A stretch of DNA of 64,000 nucleotides from the NCBI RefSeq assembly GCF_000699445.3, contig NC_067197.1:21497809-21561808 (forward strand), given 5' to 3'. The notes below the pieces were generated by a model. That model searched no databases. It saw only the letters and a list, made by a program, of their open reading frames with translations, and was not told the DNA's origin. Position numbers and translations under genes: made by a program. Each line of letters opens with the position of its first letter. Within the stretch, counting starts at the first letter, position 1. The stretch comes from Schistosoma haematobium. Taxonomy: Eukaryota > Platyhelminthes > Trematoda > Strigeidida > Schistosomatidae. This document shows positions 26,601-35,475 of this stretch, one piece after another.

Positions 26601-29600
26601 GTTGATTCATAAAAATCCTTCATTATGGTAAACGTATTTATACATTGTTGAGGAAATATGACTTTGATAATAACAGTAGTCATTTTAGTTAACATAATAT
26701 ATGTAATAACAGTATAGAATATGTAATGTGACTGAAATAAGCTCATCCTTCACGGAATTTTTTCATTATATATTTGTATCGTTTATTACCTGTCCAAAGA
26801 AATACGGAAGGAACTATGTGGGTTACTGTGGTCGTTCTACTTACAGTTTACTATATTTAACTCCGGGACAAGTTTTAAACTTTTATTAAAGCTCATGCGT
26901 ACTTTATACGATCAAAATATATAATTATTTTTAAAAAGTCTAAAATAGAAAACTTTACTATATAGTCAGACATTCTGTGGCCTACAGATTTGAGTTCGTC
27001 ATTTCATGGTTAAATCATCAATGCTTTTCTCATGAATATCATGGAGAATATACGTTTAAATCTACAATACTAATTTAGGCTATCGACTGTTGTTTGTTGA
27101 GACAAATAAACTAAATTTTTAGATTACTGCACTAATAGATTTGCCACAGTAGGCACGAGCAAATTGATTTATGATTAGACTTAGAAATATTTACACTAAA
27201 GATGTCATAAAACTAGTACAGCTTTCAAACTGTTTTAATAACTCATTATTAGGGAAATAGTATTTATGCGGATGAAATCAAAATAATCAGTAAGGGCTTG
27301 TGGAGATTGTTTAATCTCACTGAAATCATGAATCGATCTAAGTTAGACCATCATTGGAAATCTAGAAGCATTGGACAGCCGTTCCATCCTGGTATGGGAC
27401 ACACAAGTGTGCATCGAAGTTCCTGCACGCGGGAGTCGAGTGCAGGACCAAGTCATGAATTGGTTGGAGTTAAACATTAACACCATTTGATGCGGACCCA
27501 GTGGTCTAGAGGTTAGGCGTTTGTGCGCAAGGTCGAAGGTCCTGGGTTCTACTCCCATACCAGGATGAAACAACCGTCTGGTGCTTCCGGATCTTAATTG
27601 GTTGTTGAATTTGGATCGGTTCATGGTTCCAATGATATCACAATATTTTGAAAATCAGTTAATAATTATTGCAATTATAATGCTTTACACGTTGTTAAGG
27701 TAATCCGTATCCTCTGAAGGCGAAATGAACATTTCACCGGTTTTACAAATTACGTTTTAAATGGCATTTGTTAGTATGCTTACTAGTGGAATTGACTATT
27801 GGTGTACAGGCGTTTGTTTTTCAAAATTCAACTTGAATACTACTGGAAATAAGAATAGTATTGTGAAAAGACATACTTTTTTTATCATCTTAATTTTTTT
27901 AAAACATCATACTCCATCAATGAACGCCTAGCGGTAGGTATGATCGATACTTCATAGTATATAAAAATAAAAATAACTTATTCACAAGTAGGTATTGATA
28001 ATTATGAAATGAAACAGTTTTGGGCCACCGTGCTATCAATATTTACTTAGTTAAGGCTAAGAACAACACCGATCAAAAGAACACTAATTGATTTTATTTT
28101 TCTCCCATCAAGTTCTCTAAGCATTTCTTAAGGTTTAAAAACACCTTTGACTTAAAGCTATGTAAAATTGTACAAATTTGAAACAACGTTCAATAGTTAC
28201 TGGACAAATAATCGATTTATCTTGTAATTATCAGTTGTGGAGATTATCAAGTTTTTGGTTGAGATCATGAACCGATTGATCTTTGACCACCGTTGGTAAC
28301 CCGGACGCACTGGACGGCCGTTTCGTCCTATTGTGGGACTCCTCAGCCGTGCGTCCACGATCCCGCTCGCAGGATTTGAACCCAGGACCTTCAGTCTCGC
28401 GCGCAAACGCTTAACGTACTGGACCACTGAGCCGGCATCTAGTGGTATTAATGTCTAACACCAACCAATCCACGAAATCGCGCGACCATCTTCGATTGTA
28501 CTAGGGTAGATACCAGTCTCCACCCGACAAGGATTAGCTCCACTGGTCACGGCTTGTCAACTTGTGATTAACGGAAATTTTGTGGTATTTTATATCTACA
28601 ACTATATTAAGATAAAACCTTCATTATGACAAAAGTTAATTTATAATGATCGTTCTTAGAATTTTTAATCTAAATTAGTTTTAAATAACATTGAAGTTTT
28701 ATTTTTAATATGATTTGTAACTAAAGATTTTAGAATAGCTGTATTATAGGCTTGATTAAAGATACGTTCTATAGAAAGTCAATAGATTTCAAAAATTATT
28801 ATAGAAGCTAACAACTGTTACTTCCTTGATTGCTCAAATCGGGATTGTTAATTTATAAGAAAATTGCAACTAGAACATAAGATTTATATGTGTAACATGT
28901 AACTCCTGAATCATTTGGTAAAAATTGAATGACTGAATCTATAATATAATAAATGGAAGTAAAATTTTTTCTACACATTTATGATCATGATGTGACCTGT
29001 TTTATTCATCTGTTCACCGTGACCAATCAAATGCATTTGTGAACATTAACGACGGAAAATCATACTCTAAACTACTATGTTAGACTGGTCAATGGTTGAC
29101 AAGATTTTCAAAAAAGAAATGATTTACACTATCAGATAGAATAACATTACTTCATTAAAAGTGCCCCCCTACAATATTTATAATTATATATATAATAAAA
29201 AGAAATACACGAAGTAAAACGTAGTTAAAAAAAATATTTAATTCCGCTTACTCCATATAATTACTTTGACTGTCATTTTTTAATAATGGTGTTAAATGCA
29301 TTACAAATTCCCCATTCTCATTCACGTTTCCATTGAATAAATATTCTTTATTTCTTGGTATTGTTAGAAATAACAGCATTAAACCAAGTGATGTAGATGA
29401 TAAAGCCATTAAAACCTTGTAAATGAATAAGGTTAAAAAAACAAGGAATAACTTCTTCCAGAAAAAGTGAAACCAAAATATAATTTAGAAAGAAATAAGT
29501 TCTGTAAAATACTTAAAGAGATTGTTTACATTAATTGGTTATTTAATAGTACCAATCGATCAAGTTATACACCGACTTTACCGACTTAGGTTAAGGCATA

Positions 29601-32600
29601 TGATAATGTTACGAGTGTTTTTCCCTTCTTCTATACATGAAAAAGTTCCAAGACTAGTCCAAACCAGTGAAAATTCTGAACAAATGGAGTGAAGTAATTG
29701 TACACATTGACAATTTCAGAGCCTCTTAAATCATGGTGTTCTAACAGTTTCAAAATATGGATGCTGGCATGCAAAGCTCGGCTAGCTATCTCCAACATTT
29801 CTCCACCAGCTAAATGGAAGATATCCACTTCTGAATCAAAGACAGTGTGTGCCTCTTAGTAATTCACTCGATAGTATCTTCTATCTGTGATGCATTGCCT
29901 CTGAGGATTTAAGATATTTTGTTGTCACAAATATTTGAAAATATGTGTCTTCGAAGTGTTATTAACTTATGATGGAAACACTGGATGAGTAGTACGAAGG
30001 TTAAGGATAAAGTGTTAATTATTGATTGTAAATCAGTTATTGTTGTAGACCTTTATTTATGTTAAACATAATTTCAACAACTTAAAGACTATTGGTCAGG
30101 GCCATCTCTCAGATGAATATTATCGTTGACGTATTTCGCTAGCTAACTGTGATAAATTGTTCTTAATTTGATACATTTTACAATTAGTGACAGTGATTCA
30201 GACTTATTCATTCTTTTTCAAACTTAGTGTGAATTTGGGTTTTTAATATCATAGAATACCTTTTCTCAGAACTAGTTCTCTTATGTTTAGTCTTCTAACG
30301 TTATTTGTATTGCTATTTCGTTGGCATTATTTACGATAATTTTTAAAACTTAAATTAATACATAATAGTAACGTTGTTAGATGTTTTGGAGCAGTCAGTA
30401 GAAGACTTCAGAGCCAGATTTCTGACTATTTGGCTCTTTTCAGCAAGGCATAGCTGAAATTTTGAAGGAACTGATGCTTTCTGGATAATCCAAACCTGAG
30501 TCACTCAGTTCCATAGTTTGAGACGTTAGCATTGAATTATTGGCGATGCGGCTAACTTTCCATTAGATTGAAATATTTAAATTGGTTGATCACTGAACAA
30601 TGGCGGATGTCATGTTTATCCAGTTCTTAGTATTGACTAAACTCTACCTATTAGGACTAGAAAAATAAGACATTTGTCACTGTTCAGTAAACAATCAATG
30701 TACATATTCTACATTAATCATGATTCATTTAATCGCATTTTCATTTACTTATTTCTTACTAACTTTATTTATCATACAAGCTATAAGTCACATTATTATG
30801 TAAGATTTTCAATGATAATACTCTATTTTTCAAAGAAAAATAATTAAATCACAATTCAAACCGATAAACTGTTAGTTAATATTATTAAGTAACTAAATCA
30901 AATATTTACAGTTTTTATTATTAGAAAATCTATTAGTATCATTTATTAAATTAATAAAAGATTATTAAAGTATTATAATTGAATTAGTTATAAAAATATT
31001 TATTATGAATAAAACTTCAATTGAATATTTCATAATCATTCATGTCAATATCATAAATAAAAATAAACATTTATAAATTAAAAACTAGTTATTTCAATAA
31101 TACATATTATAACAACTTTAATTGACAATTATTAATTATATTATATTATATTTATTATTTATTTATTCTACTAATTCAAATATAAACTAACTATATTCTA
31201 TCTATCCTAGACAAGTTATTAGTTTTAATTTAATTATAAACTTATTTTTAAGAATAAATAATATTCATTATTCATTCTAGCACATGATGCCCTTAAAAAG
31301 TTGTCTTATAGTGTTATATTAGCGATTTATAAATAGAGAATTTCAGATAATTTTTTTTCGTTGGCAGTTAAATACGTATGGGTACATTTTTTTTTTGTTT
31401 TTTTTTCAATTTAGAAAGCTAATCTAAATAGTTTATTTATCAATATGGAAATATGTACATTATTGTAAGTTAAGAAAATATTGACAGTTAATATTCACTA
31501 ATCGATTAAAAATTAAACAAACAAATAAGATGTTACAATGTTGATTTCTATCCAAGTATTTAAGGGGAAAAAATATAACATGACAAAAAAGACTGGTGAA
31601 AAATGAATTTGAGATTATATTTACAATCTACAAAAGTTTAGTGCCTTCCTAATTTGGATATAACTTTATATTACCTAATGATACAAAGTGGTTAAGTCTA
31701 GGTTATTTAGAATATGATTATGAGGTTGAAATGTTTAAAAACTAACTGGTAACATCCTAGTAACCACTAGTATACTACCTAGTCTACAGTGTCAATCAAA
31801 TTCTATCGATTATGTTTCAATGTAATCACTATTCGAAGTAATTTAACACAGTGGTGAACTTTGTCCAATGTCGGTTTAATGTGGGGGGGGAAAGTAATAA
31901 GCAAAATGTTATGAATCAATAATAATGGCTATGAAATATCAAATTTGTGCGTAAATGAGAGCAGATTACTAAAATCAATGGAACTTCAGAATATCTTAAA
32001 AAATTCTGGAAACTATTAAAACTTTCATTTAATTACATTTCAAAGTATGATTAATTCTTCAAAAGTTTTGTACCCGCTATTTTCAGGAACTTAATTTCAG
32101 ATATATTCAAAACATTATGTTGTATACTGTTATTATTTTGCAAGATACATCTTGGTAAGTAAGAAATAACAAGTTATAATTTATCTGTAATTAGGCTTCA
32201 AGAATTATTGTTTTGCAACTTCCTAATCACGTTGGTCAGAATTTCTATACCGTGCAAATACCTAATCATATGCTTAAATGGATGACTTTATCCTTTATTA
32301 AAGCAATAATTAAAAATCAGCCATTTACTGGTTATCGTCAATTGCTACATAGATGTAATAGCGGTTAGTCTTTAATTGAAAATGAAATAAATGATGATAC
32401 AATAAATCTATATAAACGATAGTGATTGAAAAGTTGATTTCTTAATTATGCTCTTTGTAGTTGTTATAGTATTCTGTTGGCTAGATGACAGCTGGGGACA
32501 TGAGGTAACTTCATATGAGGACATAAGCAAATGAGTATTTGTTCATTAATGATACTTATTTTTAGCATGAATTATTTAAGGAATAAACCACGAAACCACT

Positions 32601-33789
32601 AACTGACTACCCTACCAAAAATCATTAAAAGTCATATACATAAGGTGAGGTACCTCAAGAATGCCGCTGGTAATGTAAGTACATTTACGACTATGAAACT
32701 GAACCACTTTGATTTTTTCGACGAGACTGTCATGATTTGTATGGAATTTGACAGTGATTAATGTTGGCACTCGAGACTAAAGGCCCTGAGTTCTAATCCT
32801 ATGTGCGGCATCTTGGATGCTCACTAGTGAGGAGTTTCATACTAAAACTAAACGGACATCCAGTGCTTCCAGATCTTTATTGGTGGTCTAGCTTAGATCG
32901 ACTCATGAATTCAACTGTTAAAGTTATTACAATCCTCACAATTCCTCATTCAGATAATTCAGTATTAGTCTATAAAAAATTCCACATTCCATTCAATATG
33001 GTGATTTGACAGAAATAATTAGTATTAGTAAGTACATTTTATAGTTGAATTTAAGAGTTAGGTTAAATGACTTTATTCCAGCTACTGATACTTTTTTTGT
33101 TAGTGAGATGAATATCATGAAAGAATTGATCAATAATTGCCGCAGATAATAAATAATGATCATTTATTGTTTTTCGACTATTAGTTTATGCTAAATTAAC
33201 GTTTGTAACATACCTCACGAATATATTAAAAATACTAATGTTTTATTACATATTTTTCCCCAATCTTTTATTAAACATACTGTCTAAGTTCTTCAGAACA
33301 CCCTTATCTACATTTCAAAAAATAAATTAGACTACAAAACAAAATCTATTTCCTTTCACAATGTAAATTTGTAATGGAAGAGAAAGCAAAAAAAGAAAAC
33401 AAAAACAGTGACGTATACATGTGACACACTTGTTCTTTAAATATTACAATGAACTATGAAAAAAATTAACTTACATAATTACGATGTTTTGTATGATCTG
33501 CAATCATACCAAATATAATTCTTGAAATACATGAACAAGCATTTGAAAATAATGATGTAATTCCTAATTGATATGAATTTAAACCATATGTAGCGAGTAT
33601 TGGATTCATATAAACAAATAACGATGAAATTGCTAATATAAAAATAAAATTAAATAAGTTAAAGAATAAATCTTTTTTTAAAAAAAAAAAAAAAAAACAA
33701 ACATTTTTTTAAAACTTACCACAAAATTGAAAAAAATAATTAATTTTAACTGCAATTAATTTTTTATTAATTTCTTTAGTTAAATTCAT
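19584..33789 (-). CDS. MFSD6-like major facilitator superfamily transporter, 5 exons, 577 aa
   Basis: Exons on the minus strand are 33720-33789, 33475-33671, 29252-29415, 23504-23787 and 19584-20602. Each junction has GT donor and AG acceptor, phases agree (1, 0, 2, 1), and the total is exactly 578 codons including TAA. The start ATG at 33,789 has an in-frame TAA two codons upstream. I count 12 hydrophobic segments. Residues 78-87 read GMIADHTKHR, the G-x-x-x-D-x-x-x-[KR]-[KR] loop after TM2 of the superfamily; residues 283-293 read YGRSRALGSFG, resembling the conserved YGR-x-R-x-x-GS-x-G segment of MFS_1_like/MFSD6 proteins. Between TM3 and TM4 lies a long loop (about residues 110-240) with five cysteines encoded in exon 4 and NxS/T sites, predicted extracellular. 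The role is probably membrane transport of a small solute; the substrate cannot be deduced. Introns are 48, 4059, 5464 and 2901 nt, the short-5'/long-3' pattern of schistosome genes. Exons look intact. Confidence 0.88.
20603..22187 (-). other. Intron 4, gene-free part
   Basis: AT-rich intronic DNA. The longest forward open frame (21,395-21,745, 116 codons) has no recognisable motif and I treat it as chance. Confidence 0.6.
22188..22615 (+). mobile_element. Diverged SINE pair in head-to-head orientation (intron 4)
   Basis: A reverse-oriented 3' fragment at about 22,188-22,308 (CCACCAGAAACC, TTTGTCATCCTAGTATGGAC) is followed by a forward copy from about 22,309. The forward copy has the 5' module (TGACCAGTGGAG, GATTGGAGTTAGACAT), a tRNA-like part with B-box-like GGTTCGATTC at 22,484 and a worn 3' part (CCATCCATTGCTTTTAG). 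The hammerhead core is not preserved. Family assignment rests on shared modules with the copies at 28,231 and 35,050. Confidence 0.6.
22616..23503 (-). other. Intron 4, remainder up to exon 4
   Basis: AT-rich, no gene. The stretch 22,850-22,930 contains GAGCTGGTCGAAACGAGTG, faintly like the 3' half of a Penelope-type hammerhead, but no matching 5' half. Confidence 0.5.
23504..23787 (-). CDS. Transporter exon 4 (large extracellular loop, residues 144-239)
   Basis: Acceptor CAATTTGACAG ends at 23,788; donor CATATAC|GTAAGTAAA follows 23,504. No strongly hydrophobic segment is present. It contains five cysteines and N-x-S/T sequons (NHS, NKT), fitting a glycosylated, disulfide-bonded loop between TM3 and TM4. 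An in-frame TAA a few nt into the following intron shows the donor must be used. I recognise no separate domain. Confidence 0.85.
24397..24604. repeat. 208-bp dispersed repeat, copy 1 (intron 3)
   Basis: From AAATTATACTCATACACA to CTCAGTTTAATT the sequence is repeated at 34,407-34,614 in the same orientation, with about six substitutions and no indels by eye. It is unrelated to the SINE family. It may be part of a larger mobile element, since the adjoining sequences differ. Confidence 0.9.
24615..24797 (+). mobile_element. SM-alpha-like SINE copy, hammerhead decayed
   Basis: tRNA-like region with GTGGTCTAGTGGTTAAG and B-box-like GGTTAGATTCC (24,670), then GCACTGCTGGAGAGTCCC, GAAACGG and the conserved tail TGGATCGATTCACGATTTC. 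The ribozyme core is CTGGAGA instead of CTGANGA and its stem II is disrupted, so probably inactive. It directly follows the 208-bp repeat. Confidence 0.7.
24805..27290 (-). other. Intron 3, gene-free stretch
   Basis: AT-rich intronic DNA with only short random open frames. No repeat family recognised. Confidence 0.6.
27297..27640. mobile_element. SINE inverted pair (reverse 3' half plus forward copy)
   Basis: About 27,297-27,440 is reverse-oriented SINE 3' sequence (ATCATGAATCGATC, CAGCCGTTCCATCCTGG). From about 27,450 a forward copy follows with 5' module TTGGTTGGAGTTAAACATTA, tRNA-like GTGGTCTAGAGGTTAGGCG, B-box-like GGGTTCTACTCC (27,544) and tail TTTGGATCGGTTCATGG. Neither half retains a CTGANGA hammerhead core; both have a matching deletion-like change near GGTATGGGAC/CCATACCAGG. 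Confidence 0.7.
28231..28560 (-). mobile_element. Full-length SM-alpha-like SINE with candidate target-site duplication
   Basis: Reads on the minus strand as: 5' module (CCGTGACCAGTGGAGC, GGTTGGTGTTAGACATTA), tRNA-like pol III promoter region (TCAGTGGTCCAG at about 28,430-28,419; B-box GGTTCAAATCC near 28,382), hammerhead domain, then a tail with TCATGATCTCAACC and AATCTCCACAACTG. Flanks CTTGTAATTA (28,221-28,230) and CTTGTGATTA (28,561-28,570) match at 9 of 10 bases and look like a target-site duplication. It is the best-preserved copy in the window and is opposite in sign to the forward copies, but the same strand as the host gene (intron 3). Confidence 0.8.
28304..28355 (-). ncRNA. Hammerhead ribozyme motif of the SINE, core intact
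   Basis: On the minus strand: stem I GACGCACGG pairs with CAGTGCGTC (8 of 9 pairs), then core CTGAGGA (matches CUGANGA), stem II GTCC/GGAC around loop CACAATA, GAAA, a minimal stem III ACGG/CCGT with no extra loop, and cleavage triplet GTC before CAGTGC. Hammerheads in the schistosome SM-alpha repeat are established; a very short stem III often lowers monomer activity. Cleavage activity here is inference. Confidence 0.7.
28573..29251 (-). other. Intron 3, part between SINE and exon 3
   Basis: AT-rich, no recognisable gene or repeat. Confidence 0.6.
29252..29415 (-). CDS. Transporter exon 3 (residues 90-144, TM3)
   Basis: Acceptor TTTACAAG ends at 29,416 on the minus strand. The exon encodes a hydrophobic segment (about 90-110) then a polar stretch with an N-D-S glycosylation sequon, and ends at donor ATGGA|GTAAGCGG in phase 2. 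The frame joins correctly to both neighbours. Confidence 0.85.
29416..32760 (-). other. Intron 2, gene-free stretch
   Basis: Very AT-rich (especially 30,700-31,300). A short minus-strand open frame at 29,631-29,828 (65 codons) has no motif I know. A run of eight or nine Gs sits near 31,883, and long T-runs near 31,390. Confidence 0.6.
32761..32945 (+). mobile_element. Truncated, decayed SINE copy (intron 2)
   Basis: Lacks the 5' module. Shows B-box-like GAGTTCTAATCC (32,788), GGATGCTCACTAGTGAGGAG, ACGGACATCCAGTGCTTCC and the tail TAGATCGACTCATGAATTC. The hammerhead core and stem II are lost. Confidence 0.65.
32946..33474 (-). other. Intron 2, part next to exon 2
   Basis: AT-rich, nothing recognised. 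Confidence 0.55.
33475..33671 (-). CDS. Transporter exon 2 (residues 24-89, TM1-TM2)
   Basis: The acceptor AAAAAAAG at 33,672 closes a 48-nt intron that is mostly poly-T. It encodes TM1 (about 25-45), TM2 (about 58-80) and the motif GMIADHTKHR at 78-87. Ends at donor AATTAT|GTAAGTTAA in phase 0. Confidence 0.88.
33672..33719 (-). other. 48-nt microintron 1 of the transporter
   Basis: Begins GTAAGT and ends in AAAAAAAG after a long T-run. Very short 5'-end introns are characteristic of schistosome genes. Without its removal the reading frame is lost, which supports its reality. Confidence 0.75.
33720..33789 (-). CDS. Transporter exon 1 (start codon, residues 1-23)
   Basis: Opens with ATG at 33,789-33,787, encodes 23 residues ending in YFFQFC plus one base of the next codon, and stops at donor G|GTAAGTTTT (GT at 33,719-33,718). 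The hydrophilic, lysine-rich N-terminus is typical of a cytosolic end. Confidence 0.82.
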
Positions 33790-34406
33790 AACTTATGAAT
33801 TGTAATTGTCACACAATATGAAATGTGAAATTTTATTCAAGAAAATTGAATTGTAATAATTGACGAAACATTTGATAATATTTGATTGGATACAATGTTA
33901 ATTGATTAACTATTTAGTTAGACAATAATATCTAGGTCAGTGATACAATTATATCCACCTCCATTTTTAAATGTCAAGGTGAAATAGGATAATTTCATCC
34001 AATTATATTATTAAAACTATTGTGAGTTAAATATGAATAATAGTAGAATATATATGTACATATATATATATAATTTAAACGAAAACCACTTGTTTAATAA
34101 TTTACAAGTGAAATCATATTTATGAAGGTATTTTAAAGAGAGAAAAAAAATTGATAGAACATATTTACTAAGAAAGTATGATAATGTTTAAGTTTGTTAT
34201 GTCACAATGTTGATATAGATTACGTCATAAAATAATCAATTAGTTACAAAGATAATCAATTACATTTATATTTTGTTTCAATAATAAAGTGAAATTTAGA
34301 AAATTTTGTTTCTTTGATTTTATTTGATTAACTTAGTAGTACATTCTTTAAACAAAATATTCGATATATTCTTTATTTCTTCATGAACTATTTCCCATAA
34401 CTGAGC
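33790..34406 (-). other. Upstream region of the transporter
   Basis: AT-rich sequence before the start codon, presumably 5' UTR and promoter. I see no unambiguous promoter element; TATATA runs near 34,050-34,070 are too common in this DNA to call. Confidence 0.4.
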
Positions 34407-34614
34407 AAATTATATTCATACACATACAGCATGAATATTGAATAATAATCAAGCTTCTATATGATCAAGGAAGTCACTATAATAGGTTTCATTCTAATTG
34501 TATACAAAATGGTATAAGACCAATGAAGTTTTATTTCAAATTATAAATGTTATTGATGATGTTTGGTGTCCGTTAATTATTGATATCAATAGGTAGAAAT
34601 TGATCAGTTTAATT
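34407..34614. repeat. 208-bp dispersed repeat, copy 2
   Basis: Same orientation and nearly identical to 24,397-24,604, exactly 10,010 bp further on. Neighbouring sequence is different on both sides (right side continues ATCACTTGTTATTAG). Confidence 0.9.
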
Positions 34615-35049
34615 ATCACTTGTTATTAGTAGGGTTGGTGTTTGATACTAGTGGATGGAGATGATTGTCAATAAAATGCAACCGATAGAAGTGGTAAGAG
34701 AATAGAATTTTTGTTGGACCTGATTAAATTGGGTAAATAGTAGTTATGAAAATCTTTTACTTATTTTAGGCGTTGTTTTATTCCTGACACTGATAATATT
34801 AATGAGAAGATTGATATTTAATCCAGGGATCTGACCCAGTTTAACGATTATCAATAATTAAATTGAGTGATTTGAATGCACTGAGAAATTAAAATTTCTA
34901 TGGCGTAATTATGTCCAAGGTGGATGACACGTAGCAGTAAGAAGTCCCTTATCAAGAGAAGCCAATTACTAATTGAGACATGTTTAATTCAGGTCAATCA
35001 AATATCTCTTGAAAATTTCAGTGAATAATACATATCTTTGTTTAGATTG
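34615..35049. other. Intergenic stretch
   Basis: AT-rich, no gene recognised. Confidence 0.5.
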
Positions 35050-35475
35050 AAACCATGGATGGAATAATGTTAGACTATCATTGAAAATCTGTAACAATCG
35101 GGTGGCTGTTTCTTCCTAGCATGTGACTCCTCAGCAGAAGGCATCCACGTATTCGCGCGCGGGAATCGAACTCAGAACCTTCGGTGTCACGCGAACGGCT
35201 AACCTCTAGATCACTGGGCCGGTATCCAACGGTGTTATTGTCAAACTTCAACCAATCCATGATATTATGTGACCATCTTCCATTGTTTTTGGTGTGTGAC
35301 TGCCTCACACCTTTGGTCACGGCTTCTCACTAGAACTCCGAGGATTACATATCATCAATGAGTACATGATAATTATCAGTATAGGTTTGCCGACGAAACG
35401 GCCACCCAGTGCTTCCAGTTTTTCACTGGTGGTCCAACTTAGATCAGTTCACTATCTTAACAAAATTATGTTGCC
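35050..35475. mobile_element. SINE inverted pair (reverse full copy plus forward 3' tail)
   Basis: 35,050-35,335 is a reverse-oriented, nearly full-length SINE: tail (ACCATGGATGG), CTCCTCAGCAGAAGG (CTGAGGA core kept on the minus strand), B-box complement GGAATCGAACTC, 5' module ending GGTCACGGCTTCTCAC. Then 35,371-35,475 is a forward 3' fragment: GACGAAACGGCCACCCAGTG, TCCAGTTTTTCACTGGTGG. Stem II of the reverse copy is broken (GTCA versus GGAA side), so no intact ribozyme. Confidence 0.72.

Noticed and set aside
27343..27624. 93-codon minus-strand frame and its 60-codon plus-strand mirror
   Set aside because: Both are translations of the inverted SINE pair; similar frames arise at 28,197, 35,078, 50,476, 50,586 and 59,281 for the same reason.
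28360..28440. Genuine tRNA gene
   Set aside because: It has A- and B-box-like sequences but no complete cloverleaf, and the same region recurs in all SINE copies, so it is the tRNA-like promoter of the SINE.
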